Source: CAYRGC01 sp964601225
Lineage (GTDB): Bacteria > Patescibacteriota > Gracilibacteria > Peribacterales > Peribacteraceae
Assembly (NCBI GenBank): GCA_964601225.1
Contig: CAZRMM010000004.1
Span: 40,299 to 104,298 of the forward strand
DNA length: 64,000 nucleotides
Direction: 5' to 3'
The position numbers were made by a program, and so were the translations under genes. Positions 43,843-52,784 of the stretch are shown here, in pieces. Under the pieces are notes generated by a model. The model was given only the letters and a program-made list of their open reading frames with translations. It did not search any database and was not told the origin of the DNA. The stretch's first letter is position 1; every line of letters begins with the position of its first letter.

Positions 43843-45019
43843 ACTCCACCCTCACTGGCGCTCTACCGGAGACCAGTCCGACGCTCCGCGCACGCGGAAC
43901 TCCGGCACACATGTGAAAATCGAGGGGCAGAGCGTCTCGAGAGCACCCGCGGCGATCGTCGGTATCCTGGTCGTGCTCGCAACCGGATTTACGCTTTTCC
44001 GAGGCTGGGAGCTGATCGATTTCAATGTTCTTGGCCAGGCCGGGGGCTCAGCGAGCGTATCTTCGTCATCCTCAAGTTCCGCTGGAGCGATGATCCGCAT
44101 CGCCCCGAACGGAATTGCCCCGACCAGCATCGTCGCCGCTGCGGGAAGTCTCGTTACCATCGTGAACAACGATTCCGTTCCGCACATCTTCACATCCAAG
44201 ACGTTGCGCGACGGCAGCGGCAAAGTACTGGAAACTCCCGCGATCTTCGCGGGTACATCGTACAGTTTCCGTATCTACGCGGATGAAGTAAGCGGCGAGC
44301 ACAAAATAAGCTCCACAACGACCGTCAACTACGTAGTCACCTTCATGCTCGTACCCGCCCCGAAGGCCAGCTCCAGCGCAGGAGCCAAACCACTCGGTTC
44401 TTTGGATGACGTTCCCCTTCCCTCCGGAATGGGCTCACGAAGCTCGATTGCCACAAGCACGAAAAGCGCTTCGTCCTCCGCAGGGCCAGTCGCAACGAAG
44501 CCCGCCGCAAGCGGAAGCGGCACCTCAAGCGCCGGCGTCGCAGTCGCATCTTCTTCCTCGATCGCTTCTTCCCAGGCTGGAATCTCGTCCTCCGTTTCGT
44601 TTTCCTCCGCATCAAGCGCAGCAGTCACTTCCAGCAGTCAGGCGGCGCTTTCAAGCGAATCATCCGCAGCCAGCGTCGCCACAGTCACGCAGGCTTTCAG
44701 CAGCTCGTCCGAACCCCAAACGGTAGTAACGAACGCCATGGTCGCCGATGCCTCGGGAATTCCCCTGAACCCGTTCACCGTCGCATCGCACTCGGGTTCC
44801 TCGCAACCGATGCACCCCGCAGCGCAAGAAAAACCGAAAACCACGGCATCGACGTCCGGAAAGAACGCGGCAAAGACAAAATCGCTTCATTCCGGAGCAT
44901 CGCTCGCGAAATCCAACGTCAAGACGGGACCGGAGACATGGATCGCCGTGCTAGGAGGGCTCGTCGGACTGGTTGTCGTCTCACGGAAACATTTGACGGG
45001 ATTTGCGTCCAAGCGCTAA
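43835..45019 (+). CDS. Surface protein with cupredoxin-like domain and Ser-rich tail
   Basis: 394 residues from ATG 43835. One membrane helix lies near residues 35-55 (AAIVGILVVLATGFTLFRGW), then a beta domain at about 85-175 resembling cupredoxins (GIAPTSIVAAAGSLVTIVNN, SVPHIFTSK, GTSYSFRI). It has two histidines but no Cys/Met copper pair, so metal binding is doubtful. A long Ser/Ala-rich low-complexity region follows, ending in NVKTGPETWIAVLGGLVGLVVV plus basic residues. KTGPE before a hydrophobic helix resembles a sortase signal. The sortase at 27633 is a candidate enzyme. Confidence 0.7.
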   Translation: MTELHPHWRSTGDQSDAPRTRNSGTHVKIEGQSVSRAPAAIVGILVVLATGFTLFRGWELIDFNVLGQAGGSASVSSSSSSSAGAMIRIAPNGIAPTSIVAAAGSLVTIVNNDSVPHIFTSKTLRDGSGKVLETPAIFAGTSYSFRIYADEVSGEHKISSTTTVNYVVTFMLVPAPKASSSAGAKPLGSLDDVPLPSGMGSRSSIATSTKSASSSAGPVATKPAASGSGTSSAGVAVASSSSIASSQAGISSSVSFSSASSAAVTSSSQAALSSESSAASVATVTQAFSSSSEPQTVVTNAMVADASGIPLNPFTVASHSGSSQPMHPAAQEKPKTTASTSGKNAAKTKSLHSGASLAKSNVKTGPETWIAVLGGLVGLVVVSRKHLTGFASKR

Positions 45020-45041
45020 AAAAGGGCCGCCGTAGCGGCCC
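45018..45041 (-). terminator. Rho-independent terminator of the 45055-45552 gene
   Basis: On the minus strand GGGCCGC / GCGGCCC with loop TACG, followed by six T's. It overlaps the stop codon of the plus-strand surface gene. Confidence 0.85.
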
Positions 45042-45054
45042 CTGGACACGCGCC

Positions 45055-45552
45055 TCACCGCTCACCTCGAAGGTGTCCGCCCATTTCAAGGTTCACTTCG
45101 GCGCCGCTGGCGCCGGAGCACGTCTTGACCGACGTGCGGAAAGTGGACCAGGCATTTTTCTGATCCGTTTTCCACTGTTTGGATGCATCGCGATCGGATT
45201 TCAGATACGCGTCCCAAGCGGCCTTCACCGCCGTGCGGCGTGCAGACGCATCAGACATCGACCAAGCGGTGGACAGGGAAGATTTACGGGTCGTCAATGC
45301 GCTCAACTCGGCAGAGTTGTAGGCCGTCAGACCGCTCACAAGCGCCTGTTCGCGAACCGAAACGGCGGCCTGTACGCAGGCATAATCCACGGAACTGCTG
45401 CTCGAAGAACCGCCCTCGCTTCTCTCGGAAAGCTTTCCGTCGATCTTGCCGCGCATGCCAAAGCCCAGGAATCCGTCATGTGCCAAAGCCGAACCGGCCG
45501 TCGTGGCGAGAATGGCACCGGCCGCTGCCACGCTAAGAAGGAGTTTCTTCAT
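45055..45552 (-). CDS. Small secreted protein
   Basis: 165 residues from ATG 45552. Signal peptide KKLLLSVAAAGAILATTAGS ending at ALA, then a Gly/Ser-rich stretch and a helical, alanine-rich domain with two cysteines (YACVQAAVSVREQALVSG; KTCSGASGAEV). KAAWDAYLKSDRDASKQWKT and NAWSTFRTSVKTC are amphipathic helices; similar Trp/Lys/Ala helices occur in small secreted CPR proteins. Function unknown. The longer start at 45615 lacks a signal peptide start and is rejected. Confidence 0.72.
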   Translation of the reverse strand: MKKLLLSVAAAGAILATTAGSALAHDGFLGFGMRGKIDGKLSERSEGGSSSSSSVDYACVQAAVSVREQALVSGLTAYNSAELSALTTRKSSLSTAWSMSDASARRTAVKAAWDAYLKSDRDASKQWKTDQKNAWSTFRTSVKTCSGASGAEVNLEMGGHLRGER

Positions 45553-45651
45553 AGGGATGAAAGGGGAAGAAATACAATGCGCGATAAAAGCCGCGCAATA
45601 CAGAAGACGCATCAATAATGTTTCTCTTACGTATAGATTTTTAAAGCTCCG

Positions 45652-45876
45652 TTACGCCGAAAGCGGAACAGCCGCGAGCCTTCGCGTCACCGTGCACCCC
45701 ATCGACTGAAGAGCGTACTGCAAACGGCGCGCGGCGGCGTCAAACCGGGGTGGAGCAAGAAATACGTGGATTCGAGAGCGATCGGGGGAGCTGCGAAGCC
45801 ACGCGAGCAGCGCGGAGGCAGGATCGTTCCCCTGGTGATCGGCGGAGAACTGGCGATAGTCGACAGTGATGTTCAT
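45652..45876 (-). CDS. Small hypothetical protein
   Basis: 74 residues (NITVDYRQFSADHQGNDPAS, HVFLAPPRFDAAARRLQYAL). Basic, probably alpha/beta, with no recognised domain. TACACT lies 7 nt before ATG 45876, which favours it over the longer frame from 45999 that would overlap the upstream gene. Small, so moderately certain. Confidence 0.5.
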   Translation of the reverse strand: MNITVDYRQFSADHQGNDPASALLAWLRSSPDRSRIHVFLAPPRFDAAARRLQYALQSMGCTVTRRLAAVPLSA

Positions 45877-45961
45877 GCGAGTGAGTGTACGGTCGTACAC
45901 CCCTCGATTCAAGCGAACCGGCTTGTGTTCCTCGGGAGGAATGACGCAGTAAACGATGCAC

Positions 45962-46306
45962 CTATGTTTGCCTCTTTGCATCGCGCGCGAGAGTGGCAAT
46001 CGATTCCTCGATCAACGGGCGAACGTCTTCGTACTGACGCGCCTCAGGCAAGGTGATCGTCAGCCAGCCCTTCATGGGAGTGCCACGGTTCATGGGATCA
46101 AAGTAGCCGTAGACGTCGGGATCGCCTGCGACGAGTTCATCGGACCGCTCAGGAAGAAGTTTGATGACTAATGCGTCCTGTCGAACAAAGGCGACCATCC
46201 TCCGCTCCAGATAGTATGACGGGCACCCGAAGGTTTTTCGCTTCCGAAAGGGTCCCTGACCTAGAAAATACGCGTCCGCCCATTCAATAAGATCCGGTCT
46301 GTGCAT
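45962..46306 (-). CDS. TfoX N-terminal domain-like protein
   Basis: 114 residues. KTFGCPSYYLERRMVAFVRQ, DALVIKLLPERSDEL and GTPMKGWLTITLPEARQYED match the pattern of the TfoX/Sxy N-terminal domain (a small alpha/beta fold, also similar to YjbR). In proteobacteria TfoX activates competence genes; stand-alone versions have no established role. TAGGGT is exactly 6 nt before ATG 46306. Confidence 0.65.
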   Translation of the reverse strand: MHRPDLIEWADAYFLGQGPFRKRKTFGCPSYYLERRMVAFVRQDALVIKLLPERSDELVAGDPDVYGYFDPMNRGTPMKGWLTITLPEARQYEDVRPLIEESIATLARDAKRQT

Positions 46307-46409
46307 GGGAAAACCCTATCCCAAAGCGATTGAAGACGTCACGCAAATCCCCTACACTTTGCGGGCTCCGGATGAGTTTGACGCGGGGCATCGTTCATTC
46401 GGCGTCCGT

Positions 46410-46495
46410 GGGTCGGTACCGAAGCGGTCAAACGGGGCAGACTGTAAATCTGCTGGCTTACGCCTTCAGTGGTTCGAGTCCACTCCGGCCCACCA
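46410..46495 (+). tRNA. tRNA-Tyr (anticodon GUA)
   Basis: 86 bases. Acceptor GGGTCGG pairs with CCGGCCC (one G-U pair). The anticodon stem GCAGA/TCTGC encloses loop CTGTAAA with anticodon GTA. The long variable arm is typical of bacterial tRNA-Tyr. T-arm GTGGTTCGAGTCCAC; discriminator A with encoded CCA. Confidence 0.97.
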
Positions 46496-46522
46496 TCTTC
46501 AAGAGCACGGACGTTTCTCCCG

Positions 46523-47254
46523 TCAGTCTTCGACTTCGACGGAGAAACTGATTGGCGTCAGCGGCTTATCCGCTTGATCTTTTTCGGCTTTTGCAATCGC
46601 ATCGACGACCTGCATTCCGCTCGTTACCTTTCCGAACACCGTGTATTGGCCTTCAAGCCACGAAACGTCAGCCCCTTGCACGATAAAAAACTGGCTGCCA
46701 TTCGTGTTGGGTCCGCGATTCGCCATGGCTATCGCTCCGCGTTGCATGGGAAGAGATTTTAACCGCGAGTTCGATCGATAGCCCCTGCGCTGCAAAACTT
46801 GCTTCTTCGTGAAACGTTCTGACACCTCACTTTTTTCACGAAGGCTCGGATAACTGTTGAGATTGATCTCGTCATTGAATGTTCGACCAAACACGCTTCG
46901 TCCACCGGTGTTGTTGGCATAAGGATCGCCTCCCTGGATCATAAAATTCTCGATCACGCGATGAAACGTCATGCCGTCGTAGTATCCCGCCTTGGACAGC
47001 AAGATAAAGTTGGTGACGGTCTTGGGAGCAGCGTCGGCACGAAGTTCCAAGGTAATGTCGCCTTTTGTGGTCCTGAGAACAACGGTGTGTTTGCCGTGAA
47101 GCGAACGAACTCCATCGGCGCCGGAGCGTTGCAGAATTTCTGCACGGAATTCGGTATCCGAAAGGCTTTCCATAACGGCACTGTCGACGGACAACGAGTA
47201 TGAAAAGCTCGGAATGGCCAACGTAACCAGAAATACGGCAGCAAGATTGCTCAT
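46523..47254 (-). CDS. Exported cyclophilin-type peptidyl-prolyl isomerase
   Basis: 243 residues from ATG 47254. Signal peptide (SNLAAVFLVTLAIPSFSYS), a spacer of about 40 residues, then the cyclophilin domain: TTKGDITLELRADAAPKTVT, YYDGMTFHRVIENFMIQGGD (catalytic Arg in FHR), an inserted charged loop, and RGPNTNGSQFFIV followed by YTVFGKVTSGMQVVDAI. It folds secreted proteins outside the cytoplasmic membrane. TAGTAT lies 8 nt before the chosen ATG; the open frame beyond it is Arg-rich shadow. Confidence 0.9.
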   Translation of the reverse strand: MSNLAAVFLVTLAIPSFSYSLSVDSAVMESLSDTEFRAEILQRSGADGVRSLHGKHTVVLRTTKGDITLELRADAAPKTVTNFILLSKAGYYDGMTFHRVIENFMIQGGDPYANNTGGRSVFGRTFNDEINLNSYPSLREKSEVSERFTKKQVLQRRGYRSNSRLKSLPMQRGAIAMANRGPNTNGSQFFIVQGADVSWLEGQYTVFGKVTSGMQVVDAIAKAEKDQADKPLTPISFSVEVED

Positions 47255-47293
47255 GGAAATACATACTAGCAGACCTGAAAACATGACCCAAAA

Positions 47294-47318
47294 GAAAGCC
47301 GCCGCGAGAGCGGCGGGC
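47294..47318 (-). terminator. Terminator of the small 47349-47558 gene
   Basis: On the minus strand GCCCGCCGC / GCGGCGGC (one bulged base) with loop TCTC, followed by TTTCTTTT. Confidence 0.75.
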
Positions 47319-47348
47319 TTTCTCCCTCTCTTTCTCTCGAAGAAGATC

Positions 47349-47558
47349 TCAGGGACGCGGGGCCATCCTTCGAGGCGATGGCGCCGGCGCTCTCTCCCGT
47401 TCCGTGCCCATCGTGCCGTCCACCATTCCCCCCTTCGGGAAGTAGGAGACACGCGTGGGGACGGGTATGGCACGGGAGTTCTGGAGCGCGTCGATGACAA
47501 AGTGAACGATCTCCCGACTCTTTCGAATGCCGTTTCGAAGCTCGTAACGCAAGAGCAT
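47349..47558 (-). CDS. Small hypothetical protein
   Basis: 69 residues (LLRYELRNGIRKSREIVHFV, then a Gly/Arg/Pro-rich tail ending SPRRMAPRP). No recognised domain. Support comes from its signals: TAGAGT exactly 6 nt before ATG 47558, and a terminator just after its stop. It lies in the same direction as the two-component genes, 35 nt downstream of the kinase stop. Confidence 0.55.
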   Translation of the reverse strand: MLLRYELRNGIRKSREIVHFVIDALQNSRAIPVPTRVSYFPKGGMVDGTMGTERERAPAPSPRRMAPRP

Positions 47559-47592
47559 GCTCACACTCTAAACAACCCCGATTAAGAAGAGA

Positions 47593-48789
47593 TTAAGAAA
47601 CTTTCCCCCTCGGCTGCGTTCCGAAACGAATCAGAAACTTCGTGCCTTTGCCGACCGTGCTACGGACATCAATCGTCCAGCCGTGCAATTCGACGATGCG
47701 CTTAACTAGCGCAAGACCGAGCCCCAGACCTCCTCGCGCTCGTGACGAGTCAGCCTGGTAAAAACGATCGAAGATATGCGGTACATCGCTTTCCGCGATA
47801 CCGATTCCCGTATCCTCAACTGCCAAAGAGGACTTCGTGAGAGTGACGTGTATGGATCCGCCATCGGTATTGAATTTCACGGCGTTGTTCAGGAGATTCG
47901 CAAGCACCTGGCGCAAGAGAGCGGAATCACCCCAGGCGATAACGTCCGGAGCGATGGAAGACTCGATAACCATTTTCCGGGCAGACGCAAACAGGCGATA
48001 TTTCTCGACGCTCCGCAAAATTAATTCCGAAAAATCCACTTTCTCATGGCGCAGGGTGAACGTGTCGAGGCGAGCCAGCTCAAGCAGACGCTCCACGAGA
48101 AGGGAAATTTGCTTCAGGTCCTCCTTCGCGGAGACGATACCCTCTTGATGCTTTCCGCTTTTCAACGCAAGATCGAGCGATGAGCTGAGCACGGCGATAG
48201 GGGTTCTCAACTCATGGCTCGCGTCTTGCGTGAACTGTTCCAAGCGTTCCATCGCAGCCTGCGCGGGAGTAAGGCTCCTGCGAGCAAAGAACAATCCGAC
48301 AAAAAAAGTGAGCGTTGAAATTCCGCCGCTCACGAGAAGGTAAAGAAACGCGCGGAGCGGAAGATCTCCGCTCTGGAATCTTTCCACATCAAGGATTTGG
48401 AGATAGCCGACCCTTCCCGTTTTTTCCACGATGGAAGCCGTCAACACGCGATATTGTTCGTCTTCGATCATCCAGTCGGAGAAACCTTCTTTTCCTGAAA
48501 AAGGGATGCCCTCGAAAAAAGCACCCTCGTAAACGGTCTTTCCGTCAGTATCGAGAATACGGGTGCGATCGCGGGTCATCGGTGGAAGCAAAAACAGAAG
48601 ATCTTGAAGGCTTTTCTGCGGACGATTCACAATCGCCCCCATCATCCTCGTCAGACGCTCTTGGGACTGATGACGGGCATTGTTGAAATCCGCCGCCAAA
48701 AAAAGAGACCCATTCACAATAAGCAGCAAAAAAACGAACGCCGTAAATTGCAGCGCAATGCGGTAGCCGATGCGCTTGAACATAAGCAT
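47593..48789 (-). CDS. Membrane sensor histidine kinase
   Basis: 398 residues. Two membrane helices (about 9-32 and 147-168) bracket an extracytoplasmic sensor domain of about 115 residues. The DHp box is FTQDASHELRTP with phosphoacceptor His192. The ATPase domain has the N box LLRQVLANLLNNAVKF, G1 VEDTGIGIAE, F box IFDRFYQAD, and G2 RGGLGLGLALVKRI. It phosphorylates the regulator encoded just upstream; its ATG overlaps that gene's stop (TGATG). Signal unknown. Confidence 0.95.
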   Translation of the reverse strand: MLMFKRIGYRIALQFTAFVFLLLIVNGSLFLAADFNNARHQSQERLTRMMGAIVNRPQKSLQDLLFLLPPMTRDRTRILDTDGKTVYEGAFFEGIPFSGKEGFSDWMIEDEQYRVLTASIVEKTGRVGYLQILDVERFQSGDLPLRAFLYLLVSGGISTLTFFVGLFFARRSLTPAQAAMERLEQFTQDASHELRTPIAVLSSSLDLALKSGKHQEGIVSAKEDLKQISLLVERLLELARLDTFTLRHEKVDFSELILRSVEKYRLFASARKMVIESSIAPDVIAWGDSALLRQVLANLLNNAVKFNTDGGSIHVTLTKSSLAVEDTGIGIAESDVPHIFDRFYQADSSRARGGLGLGLALVKRIVELHGWTIDVRSTVGKGTKFLIRFGTQPRGKVS

Positions 48790-49451
48790 CAGTCTGCGGG
48801 GACGAGGTACCCTTTTCCGGGAACGGTCTCAATGACGGACTTTCCAAGTTTACGCCGCAAATATGCGACGTGTACATCAACCGTCTGCGAGAAAAGCAGT
48901 TCGTCGCGACCTCCCCATACATGCTCAATAATGCGGGGGCGATCCTGGACCATGCCCTTGTTACGAAGAAGAAATTCGAGAAGAGCGTATTCCTTCGGTG
49001 ACAGATCTATTTTCTTCCCTTTCCTCGCGACAGACTGCGTATTGGTGTCGATGACGACGTCTCCCGTTGCGAGTACGGGAGAACGTTCCTTTGCGTTCCG
49101 TCGCAAGAGCGCTCGAACGCGCGCAAGCAGCTCATCCAAATCAAAGGGCTTCGCCAGGTAATCGTCGGCGCCGATATTGAGGCCGTGGACGATCTCCTGC
49201 TGCTTGGCCCGCGCCGTCAGCATCAAGATCGGAACATTTTTCTTCTCCTGACGGAGCATGGAGCAGATGACGTATCCGTCCATGCCGGGGAGGTTGATAT
49301 CGAGAATGATAAGGTCGAACTCCTGCGTCATCGCCTTCTCGAAGCCCTCGCGACCGTCGAGTGCGACCGTGACGGCGTACTGCTCCAGCTCCAAAAACTG
49401 TTTCACGTTATCGGCCAACTTTTTCTGGTCTTCGATGATGAGGATATGCAT
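48789..49451 (-). CDS. OmpR/PhoB-family response regulator
   Basis: 220 residues. The receiver domain has DLIILDINLPGMDG with phosphoacceptor Asp51 and LMLTARAKQQE near the switch. The winged-helix DNA-binding domain runs from about residue 125 (VIDTNTQSVARKGKKIDLSP, KEYALLEFLLRNKG, SQTVDVHVAYLRRKLGK). Paired with the histidine kinase downstream and translationally coupled to it. Likely targets might include the efflux operon immediately upstream on the same strand, but no binding site was identified. Confidence 0.95.
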   Translation of the reverse strand: MHILIIEDQKKLADNVKQFLELEQYAVTVALDGREGFEKAMTQEFDLIILDINLPGMDGYVICSMLRQEKKNVPILMLTARAKQQEIVHGLNIGADDYLAKPFDLDELLARVRALLRRNAKERSPVLATGDVVIDTNTQSVARKGKKIDLSPKEYALLEFLLRNKGMVQDRPRIIEHVWGGRDELLFSQTVDVHVAYLRRKLGKSVIETVPGKGYLVPAD

Positions 49452-49585
49452 GACCGCTCTGGATGAAGGAATGCCTCAAGCATAAGGATACGGCATTAAG
49501 GCATGATTAAGAATGCTGACTCCTGGCTTTCCTAAAGGGATACTCTCTCTTAATCTCGTCGCGAAAGACCCGGCATTTCCCGAGC

Positions 49586-50800
49586 TCATTCGTAGCGCAG
49601 TGCTTCCATTGGGCTTAGACTCGCCGCCCGGCGGGCCGGATAGATGCCGAAGAGCAAGCCCGTGCCCACGGCCATCGCGATGGCGATGACGATCGAGCTA
49701 AACGAGAGCAAAAACGGGAATGTTCCCAGAAGCTGCGAGGCAAAACCGGCCAGAATCCAGGCGAAGAACGCCCCGATAAGAATACCAACGAATCCTCCCG
49801 TGAAGGTGAGGGCCACGGCTTCGAGAAGGAATTGCAAGAGGATATCCCTGCGTCGTGCGCCAATGGCCTTCCGAAGACCGATTTCACGAGTTCGTTCCGT
49901 AACCGACACGAGCATGATGTTCATGATCCCGATGCCCCCGACGAGAAGGGAAATACCCGCCACAAGCGAGAGGAAAATCGTAAGTCCAAGCGTCACCGAT
50001 CCAACGATACTGCTCACTTGTTCGGCACTGCGGGCCATGAAGTCGTCCTTATCGGGATCGTTTTCCGGATTTTTAATACGATGCCGTTGCCGAAGCAGCA
50101 AAGTCACGTCTTCCTTCGCAAGAGCGGGATCGCCGAGAGTCTTCATGGAAATAAAACTCAAGGAGGTCTTGCCAGTCAGCGCTCTGGCCGTCGAGAACGG
50201 GATATAGACGGGTTTATCCAGATCGGACAGAAGCAAGGAACCCTTGCTGCGCAGGACGCCCACAACCGAAAAAGATCCTTCACCGATTTGCACTTTGCGT
50301 CCCACGGGATCCTGATTGCCGAAAAGATCGATAGCGGTCTGCGCAGAAAGAACGGCGACCGAACGCGCGCCGTCTTCATCGGTCTGGTTCAGCAATCTGC
50401 CGCGCGCAAGTTCCAATCCGTAGTTTTGAATCATTCTTTCTGTTGTGCCGAAGACAAGCGGGCTCACCTCTTCTTTTCCGTTATGGACCGTTTCGGCGAC
50501 GATAAGAATCGGAACGACGTTGTGAACCGTCGAAAGCTGTTCGATTGCATGGAAATCCTCGATCGTCAGCGAATTCATATTTTTGCCGAAGCGCTCCAAT
50601 CCGACGGGGATGACGTCCATCGTATCGGTACCGATGGACGCAATTTGCTCGAGAACATAGGCCTGAAAACTGCGACCCAGGCTCACCATCAAAACGACAG
50701 ACGCGACGCCGATCACGATGCCGAGCATCGTCAATGATGAACGGGTCTTGTTGACCGCTATGGCTCTGGTTGCCGTCGAGAGAAGATCATGAAGATGCAT
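49586..50800 (-). CDS. MacB-like ABC transporter permease (second copy)
   Basis: 404 residues. N-terminal helix (KTRSSLTMLGIVIGVASVVL), a large periplasmic-type MacB core domain of about 210 residues, then three C-terminal helices with the FtsX motif (VSVTERTREIGLRKAIGARR, SPMEALRYE at the end). About 40% alike by eye to the adjacent permease, so the pair is a tandem duplication that may form a heterodimer. Its ATG directly follows the TAA stop of the other permease gene. Confidence 0.92.
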   Translation of the reverse strand: MHLHDLLSTATRAIAVNKTRSSLTMLGIVIGVASVVLMVSLGRSFQAYVLEQIASIGTDTMDVIPVGLERFGKNMNSLTIEDFHAIEQLSTVHNVVPILIVAETVHNGKEEVSPLVFGTTERMIQNYGLELARGRLLNQTDEDGARSVAVLSAQTAIDLFGNQDPVGRKVQIGEGSFSVVGVLRSKGSLLLSDLDKPVYIPFSTARALTGKTSLSFISMKTLGDPALAKEDVTLLLRQRHRIKNPENDPDKDDFMARSAEQVSSIVGSVTLGLTIFLSLVAGISLLVGGIGIMNIMLVSVTERTREIGLRKAIGARRRDILLQFLLEAVALTFTGGFVGILIGAFFAWILAGFASQLLGTFPFLLSFSSIVIAIAMAVGTGLLFGIYPARRAASLSPMEALRYE

Positions 50801-52027
50801 TTATTCGTAGCGAAGGGCTTCCATGGGTGGCAGTGCAGCCGCGCGGCGTGCGGGAGAGATCCCGAAAACAAGACCCGTTCCCGCCGCCATGGCGAGAGAA
50901 GCGATGACGGAAGGAACGGAGACCGCGAAATGGTACGTCGAGAGAAATCCTGTAACAGGAATACTGATGGCCCAGGCGAGAGCAATGCCAAGACAAAGTC
51001 CGACGACGCCTCCGCAGAAGGTCAAAAGAACGGATTCGATAAGAAACTGAAAAAGAATGTCGCGGGCACGCCCCCCTACCGCTTTTCGCAGACCGATCTC
51101 CCGCGTCCGCTCCGTGACGGAAACAAGCATGATATTCATGATGCCGATTCCGCCCACAAGCAGCGAAATGGCCGCGATCATCGTAATAAAGGCCGTCAGA
51201 CCGAGGGAGACGCCGCCCAGGATTTCGCTCGCCTGCTGGGAGCTGCGCACGACAAAGTCGTCTTTCTTCGGATCATCCGTCGGATTCTTGATGTTGTGAC
51301 GTCGGCGGAGGAGGTCCTTTACGTCCAAAAAGGCCGAATCGAAGTCGTCTCTCGCAAGCATCGTAAGGTAATTGACGTATTTTTGGCCCGTCACCACGCG
51401 CGCAACGTTGTACGGGACATACATGCGATCATCCGCATTCTGAAAGAACTGCGAGCCGAGTGCTTTCGTCACTCCGACGACGGTATAGAAGTTTTCTCCT
51501 ATTTTGATGCGTTTGCCGACAGGATCCGACGACCCGAAGAATTTTCGCACGACGTCGGGAGCAACCAGGGCGACCGTACGGGCTCCGTCGTTATCCGAAG
51601 CGTCTGGGAAGCGGCCCGATGTCAGCTCAAGATTCTGATTCTGGAAGAACTCCGGCGTCACTCCCAAAACCTGAGGTGATCCCGTCTGGCCCAAGTACGA
51701 CACGTCGCCTGGTATGAAAATGACTGGCGCAACAGATTCGATGGATGCCAGATTCCTGAGAGCGTCGATATCGTCGAATGTCAGACTGTCGTGGCCGGTC
51801 GTGAAACTGTTCGGCCCCTGATCGGCCTGACCGGGGAAAATGACCATACTCCTGGGACCGAGACTCGATATCTGACCCAAAATGACCCCCTTCATGCTCT
51901 CGCCGATCGAACTCATCAATACGACCGCTCCCACGCCGATGATGATTCCCAGCATAGTCAAAAGAGCCCTCGATCCGCTCCTGCGGACGCCGCCGAATGC
52001 CGTGGAGAACGAATCTGCTAGTCTCAT
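50801..52027 (-). CDS. MacB-like ABC transporter permease (first copy)
   Basis: 408 residues with the same design as the neighbour: N-terminal helix (RALLTMLGIIIGVGAVVLMS), MacB-type core domain, and C-terminal FtsX helices (VSVTERTREIGLRKAVGGRA, PPMEALRYE). It starts 8 nt after the ATPase stop. Together with the ATPase and the adaptor it should form an ABC efflux or lipoprotein-type transporter in the cytoplasmic membrane. Confidence 0.92.
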   Translation of the reverse strand: MRLADSFSTAFGGVRRSGSRALLTMLGIIIGVGAVVLMSSIGESMKGVILGQISSLGPRSMVIFPGQADQGPNSFTTGHDSLTFDDIDALRNLASIESVAPVIFIPGDVSYLGQTGSPQVLGVTPEFFQNQNLELTSGRFPDASDNDGARTVALVAPDVVRKFFGSSDPVGKRIKIGENFYTVVGVTKALGSQFFQNADDRMYVPYNVARVVTGQKYVNYLTMLARDDFDSAFLDVKDLLRRRHNIKNPTDDPKKDDFVVRSSQQASEILGGVSLGLTAFITMIAAISLLVGGIGIMNIMLVSVTERTREIGLRKAVGGRARDILFQFLIESVLLTFCGGVVGLCLGIALAWAISIPVTGFLSTYHFAVSVPSVIASLAMAAGTGLVFGISPARRAAALPPMEALRYE

Positions 52028-52035
52028 GGATGCGT

Positions 52036-52773
52036 TTACTTCAGTTCCTTCGCGGCTCCCGCGAGGCGTCGCATAAAGGATCGTGAATCGCTTTCAATCC
52101 GGCCGTCCCGGATGTAAATGATCCGTTCGGCGTGCTCCGCCGTCGCGCGCTCGTGCGTGACCAGGATGATCGTGTGGCCGCTCTTGTGAAGCTGCTGAAG
52201 GGCTTCCATCACGGCGATACCCGACTGGGAATCGAGGTTTCCGGTCGGCTCGTCTGCAAAGATGACCTCGGGCTGCGTGACGAGCGCTCGCGCAATCGCA
52301 ACTCTCTGCTTCTGCCCTCCGGAAAGCTGGCTGCTCAAATAATCAATGCGTTGCTCCAGACCGACAGCCTCGATCGCATGGCGCGTCAACACGTCGCGCT
52401 TTTCGGGAGGAATGGTCGGATGATAGAGGAGCGGCAACATCACGTTCTCTCGGACCGTTGTTCGGGGCAAAAGATTGAATGCCTGAAAGACAAAGCTGAC
52501 GCGAGTCGCGCGAATTCGCGCAAGCTCGTCATCGCTCATCGTTCCCGCCGCCTCACCCTGAAAGAGATATTCGCCTTTCGTATGGGAATCCAAGAAACCG
52601 AGAATGTGCATCAGTGTCGATTTTCCCGATCCCGACGGCCCCATGATGGCGACAAATTCCCCCTTTGAAATCGTCAGATCGACATCGAAGAGCACGGGCG
52701 TCTCCACGTTGTCGTTGTAGTACGACTTGCCGAGTTTGCGTGTCTCGATGAGCGGAGCGGAGGAAAGCGTCAT
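52036..52773 (-). CDS. ABC transporter ATPase, MacB/LolD type
   Basis: 245 residues. Walker A GPSGSGKSTLMHILG, Q-loop VFQAFNLLP, signature LSGGQKQRVAIARAL, Walker B VIFADEPTGNLDS and switch His in LVTHE are all intact. TKLGKSYYNDNVET-type N-terminus and the short C-terminus fit the LolD/MacB subgroup. It powers the adjacent permeases. Confidence 0.96.
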   Translation of the reverse strand: MTLSSAPLIETRKLGKSYYNDNVETPVLFDVDLTISKGEFVAIMGPSGSGKSTLMHILGFLDSHTKGEYLFQGEAAGTMSDDELARIRATRVSFVFQAFNLLPRTTVRENVMLPLLYHPTIPPEKRDVLTRHAIEAVGLEQRIDYLSSQLSGGQKQRVAIARALVTQPEVIFADEPTGNLDSQSGIAVMEALQQLHKSGHTIILVTHERATAEHAERIIYIRDGRIESDSRSFMRRLAGAAKELK

Positions 52774-52784
52774 AGGACCATGGG

